NCBI RefSeq assembly: GCF_900110425.1
Contig: NZ_FODS01000016.1
Span: 34,700 to 98,699 of the forward strand
DNA length: 64,000 bases
Direction: 5' to 3'
DNA from: Salinihabitans flavidus
GTDB lineage: Bacteria; Pseudomonadota; Alphaproteobacteria; Rhodobacterales; Rhodobacteraceae
The position numbers and the translations under genes are program-made. Positions within the stretch are counted from its first letter, which is position 1; each line of letters starts with the position of its first letter. Under the pieces are notes generated by a model, which was not told where the DNA came from, searched no databases, and was given only the letters and a program-made list of their open reading frames with translations. This document shows, one piece after another, positions 35,383-43,303 of the stretch.

Positions 35383-36861
35383 ATGAGCAGAAAGATTGCC
35401 GGCCTGATTGGCGGCGGTGTGATCGGCGGCGGATGGGCCGCGCGGTTTCTTCAGGCAGGCTGGGATGTGCGGGTGTTCGATCCCGACCCGCAGGCGGAGC
35501 GCAAGATCGGCGAGGTTCTGGAGAATGCGCGAAGGTCCGCGCCGGGGCTGAGCGATGTGGCGCTTCCCGAGGAGGGCACGCTGAGCTTTCACGCCACGAT
35601 TGCCGAGGCGGTGGCGGGCGCGGACTGGATTCAGGAAAGCGTACCGGAACGGCTCGACCTCAAGCTGAAGGTCTATGCGGAGGTGCAGGCGGCCTGCGAC
35701 GCGGGTGCCGTGATTGGCTCTTCCACCTCCGGCTTCAAGCCGAGCGAATTGCAGGACGGCGCGGCCCGGCCCGGTCAGATCGTGGTCGCGCATCCGTTCA
35801 ACCCGGTTTATCTCCTGCCGCTGGTCGAGGTGGTGGGCACCGAGGCCAACGACGGGGAGCTGATCGCGCGGGCGCAGGAGATGCTGCGCGGGACCGGCAT
35901 GTATCCGCTGCATGTGCGCAAGGAGATTGACGCGCATATCGCCGACCGCCTGCTGGAGGCGGTGTGGCGCGAGTGCCTGTGGCTTGTCACCGACGGGATC
36001 GCCACCAGCGAGGAGATCGACGATGCGATCCGCTTTGGGTTCGGTCTTCGCTGGGCGCAGATGGGGATTTTCGACACCTACCGCATTGCCGGTGGCGAGG
36101 CGGGGATGAAGTATTTCATGGAGCAGTTCGGCCCTGCGCTGAAATGGCCATGGACCAAGCTCATGGATGTGCCGGAGTTCACCGAGGAGCTTGTGGAGCT
36201 GATCGCGGGGCAGTCGGACGCGCAGTCGGGGCATATGAGCATCCGCGAGATGGAGCAGATCCGCGATGACAACCTCGTGGCGATGATCCGGGCGCTGAAG
36301 GACCGCAACTGGGGCGCGGGTAAACTGATGAACGAGCGCGACGCGGCGATCATGGCGTCCGATGGCACGGTGCGCCACGCCGAGCAGCTTGGTGACGCGC
36401 CCGGACCCATCGTGACAGGGCGGCGGGCGGTGCCGGTCGACTGGCTCGATTACAACGGGCATATGACCGAGGCGCGTTATCTGCACGCCTTTGCCGATGC
36501 CACCACGCGGCTGATGGAGATCGTGGGCTGCGATCAGGATTACATCGCGCAAAAGGGCAGTTTCTTCACCGCCGAGACGCATATCCGTCATCTGGGCGAG
36601 GCGCTTCTGGGTCAGCGGATCGAGATTCGCACACAGGTTCTACTTGGCGAGGGCAAGAAGCTGCACCTGTGGCACGAGATGTTTGAGGGCGAAAGGCTGC
36701 TTGCGACGGGGGAGCATTTCCTTGTGCATGTGGACATGGCCACCCGCAAACCCGCGCCGTTTGGCGAGCAGATCGCGGGCCATATCGCGCGGATCGCCGC
36801 ATCCCATGCCGGGCTGCTGCGTCCCGAGGGGGCGGGCCGCGCCATCGGCGCGCCGCGGTAG
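35383..36861 (+). CDS. cdhA: L-carnitine dehydrogenase fused to betainyl-CoA thioesterase
   Basis: A 492-aa two-domain protein. Residues 1 to about 335 form a 3-hydroxyacyl-CoA-dehydrogenase-like fold: nucleotide loop LIGGGVIGGGWAARF, then SSTSGFKPSELQ and VVAHPFNPVYLLPLVEVVG, typical of carnitine dehydrogenase. From about residue 344 a hotdog thioesterase follows (RRAVPVDWLDYNGHMTEARY, with the Asp/His region, and HIRHLGEALLGQRIEI). The first domain oxidises L-carnitine to 3-dehydrocarnitine with NAD+; the second should release glycine betaine from betainyl-CoA made by CdhC. In Pseudomonas these are separate proteins (CdhA, CdhB). It follows the lipocalin by 5 bp. Confidence 0.92.
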   Translation: MSRKIAGLIGGGVIGGGWAARFLQAGWDVRVFDPDPQAERKIGEVLENARRSAPGLSDVALPEEGTLSFHATIAEAVAGADWIQESVPERLDLKLKVYAEVQAACDAGAVIGSSTSGFKPSELQDGAARPGQIVVAHPFNPVYLLPLVEVVGTEANDGELIARAQEMLRGTGMYPLHVRKEIDAHIADRLLEAVWRECLWLVTDGIATSEEIDDAIRFGFGLRWAQMGIFDTYRIAGGEAGMKYFMEQFGPALKWPWTKLMDVPEFTEELVELIAGQSDAQSGHMSIREMEQIRDDNLVAMIRALKDRNWGAGKLMNERDAAIMASDGTVRHAEQLGDAPGPIVTGRRAVPVDWLDYNGHMTEARYLHAFADATTRLMEIVGCDQDYIAQKGSFFTAETHIRHLGEALLGQRIEIRTQVLLGEGKKLHLWHEMFEGERLLATGEHFLVHVDMATRKPAPFGEQIAGHIARIAASHAGLLRPEGAGRAIGAPR

Positions 36862-36877
36862 GGGCACCCGGGGCCCA

Positions 36878-37735
36878 TCACATCAGCGCGCGCAGGCCGT
36901 CGATATGCTCCGGCAGGTTGCGGGCGGAGATCGTGGCCTGCCGCACGAGGTTGTCGAAATGGTCGGTGAAGCTTTCGATCCGTTCGGTGTCCCGGAAGGC
37001 GAGGTAGTTGCGCCCGAGATAGAGCACCGCGAGCAGTGGGCCGAAGATCGTGACCGGCGCGGAGAAGAGTTGCCGCGCGTCGAAGAGATAGAACCGCAGA
37101 CGGGGATAAAGCTGCGTGCTGATCGCGGCGAAATGATCGAGTTGGTCGGCGCGGATGTCGCGCGGCAGGGTGCTGTAATAGCCTGAGCCTTCGGCGAAGG
37201 CCTGCATCTCGTAGAGGGGCAGGGCGATCTCATAATCCGAGCGTGCCTTGCGCATCCACTCCAGCCGGTCCTCGCTCGCGCCGATGGCCTGCTGGGTTGT
37301 GCGGCCCAGATGCGGCGAATACTCCCATTCCAGCATCTCGCGGGTCTTGAGCATGTCGGGCAGGCCGGCGGGCACGTGTCGGATCTTGTAGCCCTGCGCC
37401 TCCACATGCCACTGGAAGATCTGCTCATCCACCAGCGCGCGCGGCGCTTCGGTCAGGGTCAGGCTGTTGGCCAGAACGTCGGCGGCGCTTTCGGGCCTGT
37501 CGGTCAGGCTCAGCAGCCAGTCGGCCGAGACCCCCAGCGCGGCGGCGCATTCGGCCACCACTTGCGCATTGGGCAGGCGCGCGCCGCTGCCGGTGAGAAG
37601 TTGCGATATGGTGGAGCGGTCCACACCCACGCGGCGGGAAAGCGCGCTCTGACTCAGACCCCGTTCGCGCATGGCCTGGACAAGACGCTCGCGAAAGCGT
37701 TCGGCGCGCAGGCGTTTGTCGATTTTATCATTCAT
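36878..37735 (-). CDS. XRE-family transcriptional regulator with unknown C-terminal domain
   Basis: This 285-aa protein has an HTH_3 domain (about residues 14-72: LVQAMRERGLSQSALSRRVGVDRSTISQLLTGSG). A roughly 190-residue C-terminal part follows with HVPAGLPDMLKTREMLEWEYS and many aromatic residues, perhaps a ligand-sensing region. It is convergent with the carnitine dehydrogenase gene and divergent from the DUF2061-desaturase pair, 110 bp from it. Control of the desaturase pair is the simplest guess; control of carnitine genes is possible. No obvious dyad operator in the gap. Confidence 0.85.
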   Translation of the reverse strand: MNDKIDKRLRAERFRERLVQAMRERGLSQSALSRRVGVDRSTISQLLTGSGARLPNAQVVAECAAALGVSADWLLSLTDRPESAADVLANSLTLTEAPRALVDEQIFQWHVEAQGYKIRHVPAGLPDMLKTREMLEWEYSPHLGRTTQQAIGASEDRLEWMRKARSDYEIALPLYEMQAFAEGSGYYSTLPRDIRADQLDHFAAISTQLYPRLRFYLFDARQLFSAPVTIFGPLLAVLYLGRNYLAFRDTERIESFTDHFDNLVRQATISARNLPEHIDGLRALM

Positions 37736-37844
37736 ATGGTGATATATATCATAGTTGCGGAGTTTTGTTAATCATACTCGGAGTTCCCCACACGGCCTCC
37801 GAGGCGTAGAAAAAGGGGAGAATTTCAGACACTGAGGTGACGTT

Positions 37845-38051
37845 ATGGAGACGCGGCAACGCTCTGTCGTGAAGGCTGTTCTGTGGAATGCGATCGGACT
37901 TTGCGTGATGGCAGTTGTAGGGTTCGTAACCACCGGATCGGCCATGATCGGGGGCACGATGGCGGTGATCAATACCGGCATCGGACTGTCGCTCTATGTG
38001 GTCTACGAACGCGTCTGGGACCGGATCGGGTGGGGTCGGCGCAATGTCTGA
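37845..38051 (+). CDS. DUF2061 small membrane protein
   Basis: This 68-aa protein has two membrane spans (about residues 8-28 and 31-51). The family ending YVVYERVWDRIGWGRR is diagnostic of DUF2061. ATG 37845 is preceded by GAGGTGACG. Function is unknown; the family often neighbours lipid or sulfur-assimilation genes. It overlaps the desaturase start by 8 bp, implying coupled translation and possibly a joint role in the membrane. Confidence 0.88.
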   Translation: METRQRSVVKAVLWNAIGLCVMAVVGFVTTGSAMIGGTMAVINTGIGLSLYVVYERVWDRIGWGRRNV

Positions 38052-38952
38052 GCGCCGCAGACCCGGCAGGCGGGTGGAATGGCCAACACTGTTGCTTCTG
38101 ATCCTGTGCTACGCGCTCTGGGCGGTGGGAAGCACATGGGCGGCGGCGGTCTGGCTGCCCTTGGGCATGGCGCTGACCGTGCTGGCGCTGGCGTTGCATT
38201 CGTCATTGTCGCATGAGGTGCTGCATGGCCACCCCTTCCGCGCGCGGTTGATGAGGGAGGCGCTGGTGTTTCCGGCGGTCGGGCTTTTCGTGCCCTACCA
38301 GCGGTTCCGGGACACCCATCTGGCGCATCACCGCGATGCGACCCTGACAGATCCCTATGACGATCCGGAGAGCAATTACCTCGACCCGGCGGTCTGGGCG
38401 CGGCTGCCGGGTTGGCGGCGGGCGCTGCTGTGGTTCAACAATACACTGGCCGGGCGGCTTCTGATCGGGCCGGCGCTGGGGCAGGTGGCGTTCATGGCGG
38501 CGGACTGGCGCGCGATCCGAGCGGGGGACCGGGGCGTGCTGCGCGGCTGGCTGTGGCATGGGGCGGCGCTGGTGCCGGTGGTCTGGTGGCTTGCGGCGGT
38601 GGCGTCGATGCCGGTCTGGGCCTATGTGGTGTCGGCCTATGCGGCGCTGTCGATCCTGAAGATCCGCACCTTCCTTGAGCATCAGGCGCATGAGCGCGCG
38701 AGTGGACGCACGGTGATCATCGAGGATCGCGGCCCGCTGGCGTTTCTGTTTCTCAACAACAACCTGCACGTGGTCCACCACATGCATCCGCGCACCCCGT
38801 GGTATCGCCTGCCGGAGCTGTATCGGGACAACCGCGCGCGGTATCTGGAACGTAATGGCGGCTATTCCTACAGCTCTTATGCTGAGGTTTTCCGGCGCCA
38901 CTTCTGGCGCACGAAGGACGCGGTGCCGCATCCGCTCTGGCCAAAGGAGTGA
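38044..38952 (+). CDS. Membrane fatty acid desaturase family protein
   Basis: This 302-aa integral membrane di-iron enzyme has the three histidine boxes HEVLH (57-61), HLAHH (92-96) and HVVHH (242-246), followed by MHPRTPWYRLPELY. Four or more hydrophobic spans surround them. The superfamily includes acyl-lipid desaturases, carotenoid hydroxylases/ketolases and alkane hydroxylase-like proteins. The compact size and LHxVHHMHPxxPWY pattern fit the FADS group often seen in Rhodobacteraceae. The substrate is not predictable. ATG 38044 overlaps DUF2061. Confidence 0.9.
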   Translation: MSERRRPGRRVEWPTLLLLILCYALWAVGSTWAAAVWLPLGMALTVLALALHSSLSHEVLHGHPFRARLMREALVFPAVGLFVPYQRFRDTHLAHHRDATLTDPYDDPESNYLDPAVWARLPGWRRALLWFNNTLAGRLLIGPALGQVAFMAADWRAIRAGDRGVLRGWLWHGAALVPVVWWLAAVASMPVWAYVVSAYAALSILKIRTFLEHQAHERASGRTVIIEDRGPLAFLFLNNNLHVVHHMHPRTPWYRLPELYRDNRARYLERNGGYSYSSYAEVFRRHFWRTKDAVPHPLWPKE

Positions 38953-38972
38953 AACCGCGTCAATAGCAGATC

Positions 38973-39869
38973 ATGGATCTGTGGATTGTCATGGCGGTTG
39001 CGGCGGCGGGGTTTCAGACCGTCCGTTTCTTGTTGCAAAGGCAGTTGTCGCAGGTGCGCCTGACGGCAACGGGCGCGACCTTTGCGCGGTTCGTCTATTC
39101 CGCCCCTGCGGCGGCGGCTCTGACGGCGGTGTATCTGTGGGCGCAGGGCGCCGCGCTGCCGGCGCTGAACGCGGGGTTCTGGGCCTATGGCGCGGTCGGC
39201 GGCGCGGGGCAGGTGGCCGCGACCATCTGCACCGTGATGCTGTTCGGGCGGCGCAATTTCGCGGTCGGCATGACATTGATCAAGACCGAGGTTCTGCTGA
39301 CCGCTCTGGTCGGGATCGTTCTTCTGGGCGAGGTGATCAGCGCCGCGGGGCTTGGCGCGATCCTGCTCGGACTGGCGGGGGTTCTGGTGCTCTCGGCGCC
39401 CGCCGCCGCGCCGGGACGCTGGCGATTGCTGAGCCCGTCGGCGGGACTGGGCCTTGCCGCCGGGGCGCTTTTCGGGGTGTCGGCGGTGTGCTACCGGGCG
39501 GCCTCTCTTGAACTGGGGGGCACCGACCCGTTCCTGAGCGCGGGGGTGACGCTGGCGGCCGTGACGCTGATGCAGATGATCGGCATGGCGGTCTGGATGG
39601 CGTGGCGCGAGCCGGGCGAGGCCGCGCGCGTGCTGGCCGCGTGGCGCAGCGCGGGATGGATCGGGCTGACCAGCATGGCGGGGTCGTTCTGCTGGTTCAC
39701 CGCCTTCACGCTACAGACCGCGGCCTATGTGAAGGCGGTGGGGCAGGTGGAGCTCATCTTCGGGCTGATCGTCTCGGTTCTGCTGCTGTGCGAACGGATC
39801 ACCGCGCGCGAGCTGATCGGCATGGCGCTTTTGTCGCTGAGCATCCTTGCGCTGATCATGCTGACCTGA
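38973..39869 (+). CDS. EamA/DMT-superfamily transporter
   Basis: A 298-aa, about 10-TM inner-membrane protein of the drug/metabolite transporter superfamily, with two EamA repeats. The first ends at VVLGEVISAAGLGAILLGL-type residues (LGEVI...GAILLGLAGV) and the second at CERITARELIGMALLSLSI, both showing the E-x-G-x2-LI exporter signature. Typical roles are export of amino acids, purines or metabolites. It lies 20 bp after the desaturase on the same strand and probably shares its transcript. It converges with the Nudix gene. Confidence 0.9.
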   Translation: MDLWIVMAVAAAGFQTVRFLLQRQLSQVRLTATGATFARFVYSAPAAAALTAVYLWAQGAALPALNAGFWAYGAVGGAGQVAATICTVMLFGRRNFAVGMTLIKTEVLLTALVGIVLLGEVISAAGLGAILLGLAGVLVLSAPAAAPGRWRLLSPSAGLGLAAGALFGVSAVCYRAASLELGGTDPFLSAGVTLAAVTLMQMIGMAVWMAWREPGEAARVLAAWRSAGWIGLTSMAGSFCWFTAFTLQTAAYVKAVGQVELIFGLIVSVLLLCERITARELIGMALLSLSILALIMLT

Positions 39870-39882
39870 GCGAGGGTCGGGG

Positions 39883-40593
39883 TCAACCGCCCAGATCGGC
39901 CTCTGTCGGCTCGCGCCCGTGGATACGCCGGAAATAGCCCACCTCATCGGTGTTCTTGAAAAACGGAACCGACGGCGGAGGGCCGGGGGTGTCGATGCTT
40001 CCGGCGATTTCGGCGAGCACCACCTCCGTGATGAAGGGCAGATCGAAGCTGCGGGCCTTTTCCAGCGGTATCCATTGCAGATGCGACAACTCATCCTGCG
40101 CGGTGGTGAAGTCGTCGGGATCGCTGTTGAGATCCTCTGCCTCCAGCAGGAAGAACCGCGCGTCGAACCGGCGGGGCCGGCCCGGCGGGGTGATCGCGCG
40201 AAAGACGAAATGCAGCCCGTGCGCCGTCGGCAGGTGGCCGGTGGCGGCGAAATCGGTCCAGTCGGGGCCGGGTGTGCCGGTCCAATCGCCGGGGCTGCCC
40301 AGAAGCTGCCCGGTCTCCTCCCAAAGCTCGCGCACCGCCGCCACGCCGAGGGCATGAACGAGCGTGGGGTCGGCATCCTCGCGCAGGCGCGTCTCGGTCA
40401 GCGGATCGAACCCGTCGGCCAGCGGCACGTCGGTGTCCCCGCGATCCACCGCGCCGCCCGGAAAGACGAACTTGTTGGGCATGAAGGCGGCCTTTTCGCC
40501 GCGCTGGCCCATCAGGATTCGCGGCTCGTGCGCGCGATCGCGCATCACGATGACAGTGGCGGCATTTCTGATGGCGGTCTTGTCAATGGTCAT
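39883..40593 (-). CDS. Nudix hydrolase
   Basis: This 236-aa protein has a Nudix domain covering most of its length: FVFPGGAVDRGD opens the box and GVAAVRELWEETGQLLG carries the core RExxEExGx catalytic helix. A long insertion (about 25 residues) separates the two halves, as in the NUDT8/NUDT19-like group. That group hydrolyses CoA derivatives or nucleotide diphosphates. The start ATG 40593 (MTIDKTAIRN) replaces an upstream in-frame ATG at 40665 that would overlap the regulatory region. It is followed on the minus strand by no close gene. Confidence 0.9.
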   Translation of the reverse strand: MTIDKTAIRNAATVIVMRDRAHEPRILMGQRGEKAAFMPNKFVFPGGAVDRGDTDVPLADGFDPLTETRLREDADPTLVHALGVAAVRELWEETGQLLGSPGDWTGTPGPDWTDFAATGHLPTAHGLHFVFRAITPPGRPRRFDARFFLLEAEDLNSDPDDFTTAQDELSHLQWIPLEKARSFDLPFITEVVLAEIAGSIDTPGPPPSVPFFKNTDEVGYFRRIHGREPTEADLGG

Positions 40594-40622
40594 GGCTGTC
40601 CCGACGCTTGCGTTTGGCGGCG

Positions 40623-41018
40623 TCAGGGGGCGCGGTCCTTGAACCCGTGCATGCGGCGTGCCCATTGGAAGGCGACCACCGCACCCTTCAGCCTTGGCAG
40701 AAGGTAGAGTGAGAGCGCGACGCAGCCAACCGCAAAAATGGTGAAGAGGATAAGCGGTTCCGGCCGCCAGGTTTCAAACACCACCAGCAGCAGCGGCGCC
40801 ATCAGGTGCCCCACGATCAAGATCGTCAGATAGGCGGGCCCGTCGTCGGCGCGGTGGTGGTGCAACTCCTCGCGGCAGACGGTGCAGGTGTCGCGCACCT
40901 TCAGATAGCTCTTGAGCATCGGACCATTGCCACAACTGGGGCACTTGCGCCGCCAGCCTTTGAAAAGGGTGGGCCAGATTCCGGTTTCCTGCTCTGTCGG
41001 AAGACTCATGTCGGTCAT
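40623..41018 (-). CDS. DUF983 zinc-ribbon membrane protein
   Basis: This 131-aa protein has an N-terminal cytoplasmic zinc ribbon with two CxxC pairs (RKCPSCGNGPM and DTCTVCREELHHH). Two membrane spans follow (about residues 62-82 and 86-108), then the basic tail FQWARRMHGF. This is the DUF983 pattern. ATG 41018 is chosen; the open frame runs to 41801 through unrelated sequence. It lies upstream of the Nudix gene on the same strand (29 bp between), so they form a likely operon. Function unknown; Rhodobacteraceae DUF983 proteins often neighbour Nudix or cytochrome-oxidase assembly genes. Confidence 0.88.
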   Translation of the reverse strand: MTDMSLPTEQETGIWPTLFKGWRRKCPSCGNGPMLKSYLKVRDTCTVCREELHHHRADDGPAYLTILIVGHLMAPLLLVVFETWRPEPLILFTIFAVGCVALSLYLLPRLKGAVVAFQWARRMHGFKDRAP

Positions 41019-41234
41019 TCTATCTCTCGCGTGTTTCCTTCCCGCAAGATGCGGATTCGGGTCCGGTATTAAAAGGGGGGATGGAACACCCGCGTCCCGA
41101 TGTCGCGAGGTCGGGCAGGGCGTGCATGAAAAATCCCGATCGCGTGCGACGGAATGTCGGCATCGGCCCGTATCATACCATAGAGAACGGGCAGGAAGCC
41201 GGTTTTTCAAGCAAGTGACGAAGGAGTTCACAAG

Positions 41235-41762
41235 ATGAAACGCATCTATTTCGTTCCGGCGATTGCCGCGCTGGCGCTTGGCGCCGTGGCGCTTCCGGCG
41301 CTGGCCAAGGACAAGGGCATGTATCACGGTCATAGGGGCGGCATGCAGCTCGATTTCGACAAGGCGGATGCGGATGGCGACGGGATGCTGAGCCAGGATG
41401 AGCTTGAGGCCCACGCCCGCGCGCGGTTCCTTGAAAGCGATACCGATGGCAATGGCAGCGTGTCGGCCGAGGAAATGCAGGCGCGTATGCTCGAACGCAT
41501 GAAGGAGCGCGCCGAGCGCCGCACCGCGGGCATGATCGAACGGCACGACAAGAACGGCGATGGCGAGCTGAGCTTCGACGAGATGCGGCGCGACAGTCGC
41601 CGGGCCGATCGCATGTTCGACATGCTGGACGCCGACAATGACGACATGGTGAGCCGCGACGAACTTGCCGAGATGCGCGAGAGGCGTGGCGGTCGCCATG
41701 GCATGAAGCGTCATGGCGGAGATGGGCATGGATATCACATGCGCGGGCGTGACAAAGACTAG
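41235..41762 (+). CDS. Periplasmic EF-hand Ca2+-binding protein with His-rich tail
   Basis: This 175-aa exported protein has a signal peptide (residues 1-24, ALPALA|KD). Four EF-hand loops follow: DADGDGMLSQDE (45-56), DTDGNGSVSAEE (69-80), DKNGDGELSFDE (105-116) and a degenerate fourth, DADNDDMVSRDE (132-143), with D instead of the invariant Gly at loop position 6. The C-terminus (about 150-175) is rich in His/Arg/Gly and could bind transition metals. It precedes an ECF sigma operon with a periplasmic metal-sensor gene, so it may be the sensor's metal source or target gene. Strong AAGGAG ribosome site. Confidence 0.9.
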   Translation: MKRIYFVPAIAALALGAVALPALAKDKGMYHGHRGGMQLDFDKADADGDGMLSQDELEAHARARFLESDTDGNGSVSAEEMQARMLERMKERAERRTAGMIERHDKNGDGELSFDEMRRDSRRADRMFDMLDADNDDMVSRDELAEMRERRGGRHGMKRHGGDGHGYHMRGRDKD

Positions 41763-41771
41763 GTAAACCCC

Positions 41772-41799
41772 GGCCGGGCGGGAGAGTCCCTGCCCGGCC
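41772..41799 (+). terminator. Hairpin between EF-hand gene and sigma-factor gene
   Basis: An 8-bp GC stem, GGCCGGGC (41772-41779) with GCCCGGCC (41792-41799). It lies 9 bp after the EF-hand stop and 46 bp before the sigma start. Without a U-tract it may act as a partial terminator or stabilise the EF-hand mRNA, allowing different expression of the two parts. Confidence 0.45.
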
Positions 41800-41845
41800 A
41801 ATGGACAGGACGCATGGATGGGGCTAGTCCAACAGGATCATGCAC

Positions 41846-42424
41846 ATGCCCTTTGACGCCCAGAATGACCTGTCGGACGAGGCGCTTCTGACTCTCTATG
41901 CCAATGGCGACGAGACGGCGGCGCGCGCCCTGACTCTTCGGCTCACGCCGCGGGTTTTTGCCCATGCGGCGCGGATGCTGGGTGACCGTGCCGAAGCCGA
42001 GGACGTCACGCAGGAGGCGCTGATGCGGCTGTGGCGGATCGCGCCGGACTGGCGGCAGGGCGAGGCGCAGGTGCGCACATGGCTTTACCGGGTCACCGCG
42101 AACCTGTGCACCGACAGGCTGCGGCGGCGGCGAACGGTGCCGCTCGATGCTGTGGCCGAGCCGCCGGACGAGCGCGAGGGCCCGGCGGAGCAGTTGCAGC
42201 AGCGGGCGCGGCAGGACGCGTTGCAGGGCGCGCTCAACCAGTTGCCGGAGCGGCAGCGGCAGGCGGTGGTGTTGCGCCATATCGACGGTCTGGGCAATCC
42301 CGAGATCGGGCAGATCATGGAGATCAGCGTCGAGGCGGTGGAAAGCCTTGTGGCGCGGGGAAAGCGGACGTTGAGCGCGGCACTGGCCGGGCGGCGTGCG
42401 GAACTGGGGTATGACGATGGCTGA
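41846..42424 (+). CDS. ECF-type RNA polymerase sigma factor
   Basis: This 192-aa sigma-70 family protein has region 2 (residues about 10-80, FAHAARMLGDRAEAEDVTQEALMRLWRIAP) and region 4 (about 120-175, ALNQLPERQRQAVVLRHIDGLGNPEIGQIMEIS), without sigma 1 or 3. I prefer ATG 41846 (AGGA 8 bp upstream) over ATG 41840. It overlaps the next gene by 14 bp and forms an operon with a short membrane protein and a periplasmic metal-sensor-like protein, the arrangement of CnrYXH-like systems. Confidence 0.93.
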   Translation: MPFDAQNDLSDEALLTLYANGDETAARALTLRLTPRVFAHAARMLGDRAEAEDVTQEALMRLWRIAPDWRQGEAQVRTWLYRVTANLCTDRLRRRRTVPLDAVAEPPDEREGPAEQLQQRARQDALQGALNQLPERQRQAVVLRHIDGLGNPEIGQIMEISVEAVESLVARGKRTLSAALAGRRAELGYDDG

Positions 42425-42797
42425 GACCGATACGGACGATAAAATGCTGGAGGCGCTTCTGACGGGCGCGCGCGACGCGGCGTGGACAGAGCCGTCGCCG
42501 GATCTGATGACGCGGGTTCTGGCCGATGCCAACGCCGCGCAACCCGGCCCGGCGACATCTGCGCCGACGCGGTCCTTGCGGCCCCGCGGTGGTGCGCTTG
42601 CGCGGCTGCTGCGCCCGATCGGCGGCTGGCCGGCGGCGGCAGGTCTTGTGGCCGCGTCGCTGTTCGGGGTCTGGATCGGAATCGCGGCGCCGGATCTGGT
42701 GTTGCCCGGCGGCCCGGAGGCGCTGACGGACGGGCAGGGCACGGCCTATCTTGCCGAATTCGGCACCGAGATTGCGTTTCTTGCGGATGGAGGGTGA
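42411..42797 (+). CDS. Single-span membrane protein, candidate anti-sigma factor
   Basis: A 128-aa protein with a cytoplasmic N-terminal part (about 1-70, TDDKMLEALLTGARDAAWTEPSPDLMTRVLADA), one membrane span (about 76-96, WPAAAGLVAASLFGVWIGIA) and a short periplasmic tail. It has no zinc anti-sigma HxxxCxxC motif. Position between an ECF sigma and a periplasmic sensor, the 14-bp overlap with the sigma gene and the topology suggest that its N-terminus holds the sigma factor. No sequence family is recognised. Start ATG 42411; ATG 42417 is possible. Confidence 0.75.
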   Translation: MTMAETDTDDKMLEALLTGARDAAWTEPSPDLMTRVLADANAAQPGPATSAPTRSLRPRGGALARLLRPIGGWPAAAGLVAASLFGVWIGIAAPDLVLPGGPEALTDGQGTAYLAEFGTEIAFLADGG

Positions 42798-42801
42798 CGA
42801 T

Positions 42802-43302
42802 ATGGCCGGCACAACAACCAACGGTGGAAAGATGCGGCGCGGGGTGCGTCTTGTGCTGATCGCGTCGCTGACGCTCAACCTGCTGGTTCTGGGGGTCGTG
42901 GTCGGGGCCTATGTCAAGCATTGGCGCCATGACGGGCCGCCTGCGCATCTGTCGCGTCTGGGTCCGCCGCATATCCGTGCACTGCCCGGCGAGGCGCGGC
43001 GCGAGATCGGGCAGGCGATCCGCAAGGGGTATCGTGATCCGGACCGCCGGGCGGCAGTCGGCGACATCTACACCCGGCTGGCCGGGGTGCTGGCGGCGAC
43101 CCCCTTTGACCGCGAGGCCGTGCGCACGGTCCTGTCGGAGCACCGCGCAGTATTGGCGGAGGGGCGCGCGCAGGCAGAGGACATCTGGCTCAACCGGGTG
43201 GCAGAGATGAGCGCGGAGACGCGAAAGGCCTATGCCGAACGGGTGGCCGATGAGGCGGAGGCCGGTCGCACCCCCTACAGGCACAAGGCCGACAAGCGGT
43301 AG
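42802..43302 (+). CDS. Periplasmic heavy-metal-sensor-like protein (CnrR/Spy-like)
   Basis: This 166-aa protein is anchored by one N-terminal span (about residues 13-35), with an all-helical periplasmic part. LPGEARREIGQAIRKGYRDPDRRAAVGDIYTRLAGVLAATPFDREAVRTVL resembles the periplasmic heavy-metal sensor family (CnrX, ZraP, Spy). HWRHDGPPAHL holds His residues near the membrane that could bind metal. It is third in the ECF operon and could relieve the anti-sigma when metal binds. ATG 42802 follows GGAGGGTGAC; ATG 42787 is an alternative. Confidence 0.85.
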   Translation: MAGTTTNGGKMRRGVRLVLIASLTLNLLVLGVVVGAYVKHWRHDGPPAHLSRLGPPHIRALPGEARREIGQAIRKGYRDPDRRAAVGDIYTRLAGVLAATPFDREAVRTVLSEHRAVLAEGRAQAEDIWLNRVAEMSAETRKAYAERVADEAEAGRTPYRHKADKR

Positions 43303-43303
43303 G

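Noticed and set aside
41120..41180. ECF-type promoter (GGAAT...CGTAT) upstream of the EF-hand gene
   Set aside because: The spacing between the two boxes is 13 bp instead of the 16-17 expected, so it was not called.
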